Source: JAQGMV01 sp050260255
GTDB lineage: Bacteria > Pseudomonadota > Gammaproteobacteria > Burkholderiales > SG8-41
DNA length: 7,329 nucleotides
Direction of reading: 5' to 3'
NCBI GenBank assembly: GCA_050260255.1
Contig: JBLNBW010000229.1
Span: forward strand, 1-7,329
The notes under the pieces are model-generated. The model made no database searches. It saw nothing but the letters and a program-made list of their open reading frames with translations, and was not told where the DNA came from. The position numbers and the translations under genes are program-made. Of the stretch, positions 6,186 to 7,329 are shown piece after piece. Numbering within the stretch: the stretch's first letter is position 1; every line of letters begins with the position of its first letter.

Positions 6186-6247
6186 CGTGCCGCTCCTGTC
6201 GTCGCGTTCGTCGGGAGGTATGGTGCAAACGGCTTGCCGGCTCGCAA

Positions 6248-6269
6248 TCCCGCCCGCGCCACGGCGGGA
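6248..6269. promoter_or_regulatory. Inverted repeat between divergent osmC and BON/SRPBCC genes
   Basis: TCCCGCC (6248-6254) and GGCGGGA (6263-6269) form a perfect 7-bp inverted repeat with an 8-nt spacer, in the middle of the 134-bp divergent gap. It could be an operator serving both genes. It could equally be a chance GC-rich palindrome, and no sigma-70 boxes flank it convincingly. Confidence 0.3.
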
Positions 6270-6319
6270 ACGAACTTTGCGCGTCGAGAGTAAATACGAC
6301 GAACACAACGAGGTTCCCC

Positions 6320-7329
6320 ATGGCGCGTGCAATCACCACACTGCTGGCGGCAGCTTTGGGCGCTGCCGGTTTTTACTATCTCGATCCTCAACGCGGGCGG
6401 CGGCGCCGTGCGCTGGCGCGTGACCGATACGCAAGCGTGCGCGCACAGCTCACGCGCAGCCTGGAGCCGATCAGGCGCGATGCCGCGAACCGCGTACAGG
6501 GCCTCACCGCCCGGCTGAAGTCCACGAGCGAATATGCCGGCGCGCCCGACGAGACGGTCGTGCAACGCGTGCGATCGGCGCTCGGCCGCTGCGTGTCTCA
6601 TCCGCGCGCAATCACCGTGGTGGTCCGCGCGGGCCGCGTCGAACTGTCCGGAGACATTCTGCAGTCGGAACACGAGCGCCTGATCGAAGCCGTGCTCGCA
6701 GTACCCGGCGTTACGGGCGTTGACGATGCGCTCCACGTGCACGCCACTTCCGAAGGGGTGTCCGCGCTGCAAGGAGGACGGCTGCGGCGCGGTCGTCGGC
6801 CGGAGCTTCTGCGCAGAACCTGGGGTCCGGCTACCCGCGCCGCCGTAGGGACTGCGGGCGCCGTGCTCGGCCTGTACGGATTGCTGGGCGGCCGCGTGGT
6901 CGCACTCGGGGCCGGTGCGCTGATGCTCGTACGCAGCGGCGCGAACCGCCCGCTATCCGAGACGCTCGGCGCAGGCGGCCGCGGCGCGATACGCATCCAG
7001 AAGTCGATTGCCGTGCGCGCACCGGTGGAAAAGGTTTACGAGTTGCTGCGCAACTACGACAACTTCCCGCGTTTCATGCACAACGTGCGGGCGGTCGAGT
7101 TGAGGCCGGACGGCACCTCGCATTGGACGGTCGCGGGCCCGGCGGGCGTGAGCGTCGAATGGGATGCGATCACGACGGACATGGAAGAGAACCGCCTGAT
7201 TGCCTGGGCGACGACGGAGGGCAGCGCAGTGGATCACGCCGGGGTGATACGTCTCGTGCCGGAGGGCGACATCACCCGGGTACACGTCACCATGACCTAT
7301 ACGCCGATCGGCGGCGGCGTGGGACACGC
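6320..7329 (+). CDS. BON domain + SRPBCC membrane protein, C-terminus cut by window edge
   Basis: The frame from ATG 6320 is open to the window end, giving 336 residues. In order it has: a short hydrophobic anchor (4-20); a basic segment (DPQRGRRRRALARDRYASVR) leading to a likely helical region (to about 68); a BON domain (about 78-142: VVQRVRSALG, ITVVVRAGRVELSGDIL, VPGVTGVDDALHVH); a linker; a hydrophobic hairpin with glycines (about 174-204); and the start of an SRPBCC/polyketide cyclase domain (about 224 on: IRIQKSIAVRAPVEKVYELL, NYDNFPRFMHNV, then the glycine turn TPIGGGVGH). This order is known in envelope proteins of the COG5637 cyclase/dehydrase type. BON domains are thought to bind membranes or phospholipid, and SRPBCC domains bind hydrophobic ligands; the ligand here is unknown. 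A weak GAGG at 6309-6313 precedes the start. It is divergent from osmC, consistent with an envelope stress setting. The stop and last part are not in view. Confidence 0.88.
   Translation, partial: MARAITTLLAAALGAAGFYYLDPQRGRRRRALARDRYASVRAQLTRSLEPIRRDAANRVQGLTARLKSTSEYAGAPDETVVQRVRSALGRCVSHPRAITVVVRAGRVELSGDILQSEHERLIEAVLAVPGVTGVDDALHVHATSEGVSALQGGRLRRGRRPELLRRTWGPATRAAVGTAGAVLGLYGLLGGRVVALGAGALMLVRSGANRPLSETLGAGGRGAIRIQKSIAVRAPVEKVYELLRNYDNFPRFMHNVRAVELRPDGTSHWTVAGPAGVSVEWDAITTDMEENRLIAWATTEGSAVDHAGVIRLVPEGDITRVHVTMTYTPIGGGVGH

Overview
The window is GC-rich, gene-dense bacterial chromosome, most likely from a betaproteobacterium of the Burkholderiales. The evidence is a Bug-type (TctC-like) tripartite tricarboxylate transporter binding protein, a family greatly expanded in that order, strong G/C preference at third codon positions, and a proline-rich secreted protein of a style common there. 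The genus cannot be read from the sequence. No tRNA, rRNA, CRISPR array, transposase, integrase or phage gene is visible.

Layout from left to right. At 1-152 (minus) lies the start of an exported DUF3455-like protein that runs off the left edge. It is divergent from a plus-strand pair: a PhzF-family isomerase/epimerase (399-1184) and a ten-helix EamA/DMT-type permease (about 1199-2071). The permease converges almost end to end (6 bp) with a minus-strand pair: a Bug solute-binding protein (4265-3102) followed 10 bp later by a Gfo/Idh/MocA oxidoreductase (3091-2078). Next come a small His/Pro-rich secreted protein on the plus strand (4416-4979), a minus-strand OsmC peroxidase plus pirin/quercetinase-like cupin pair (6185-5754 and 5736-5044), and a divergent plus-strand BON + SRPBCC membrane protein (6320 to beyond the right edge).

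Functionally this is mostly metabolic and stress-related accessory content. The Bug protein and the oxidoreductase could form a substrate-scavenging and oxidation unit, but no TctA/TctB membrane partners are present. OsmC, pirin and the BON/SRPBCC protein form an envelope and oxidative stress neighbourhood.

The most unusual object is the Bug gene. It has two consecutive, clearly different signal-peptide-plus-first-strand modules in one open frame. They are joined by about 22 residues of atypical sequence and bounded by an exact 17-bp direct repeat spaced exactly 64 codons apart. Removing one repeat unit would restore a normal-length Bug protein. Two other points deserve a look: the permease has no ATG/GTG/TTG near its homologous start and may begin at ATT, and the PhzF gene has an extended -10 box placed so that its mRNA would be leaderless. 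I found no convincing new multi-gene system; the chimeric Bug gene is the best candidate for something undescribed.
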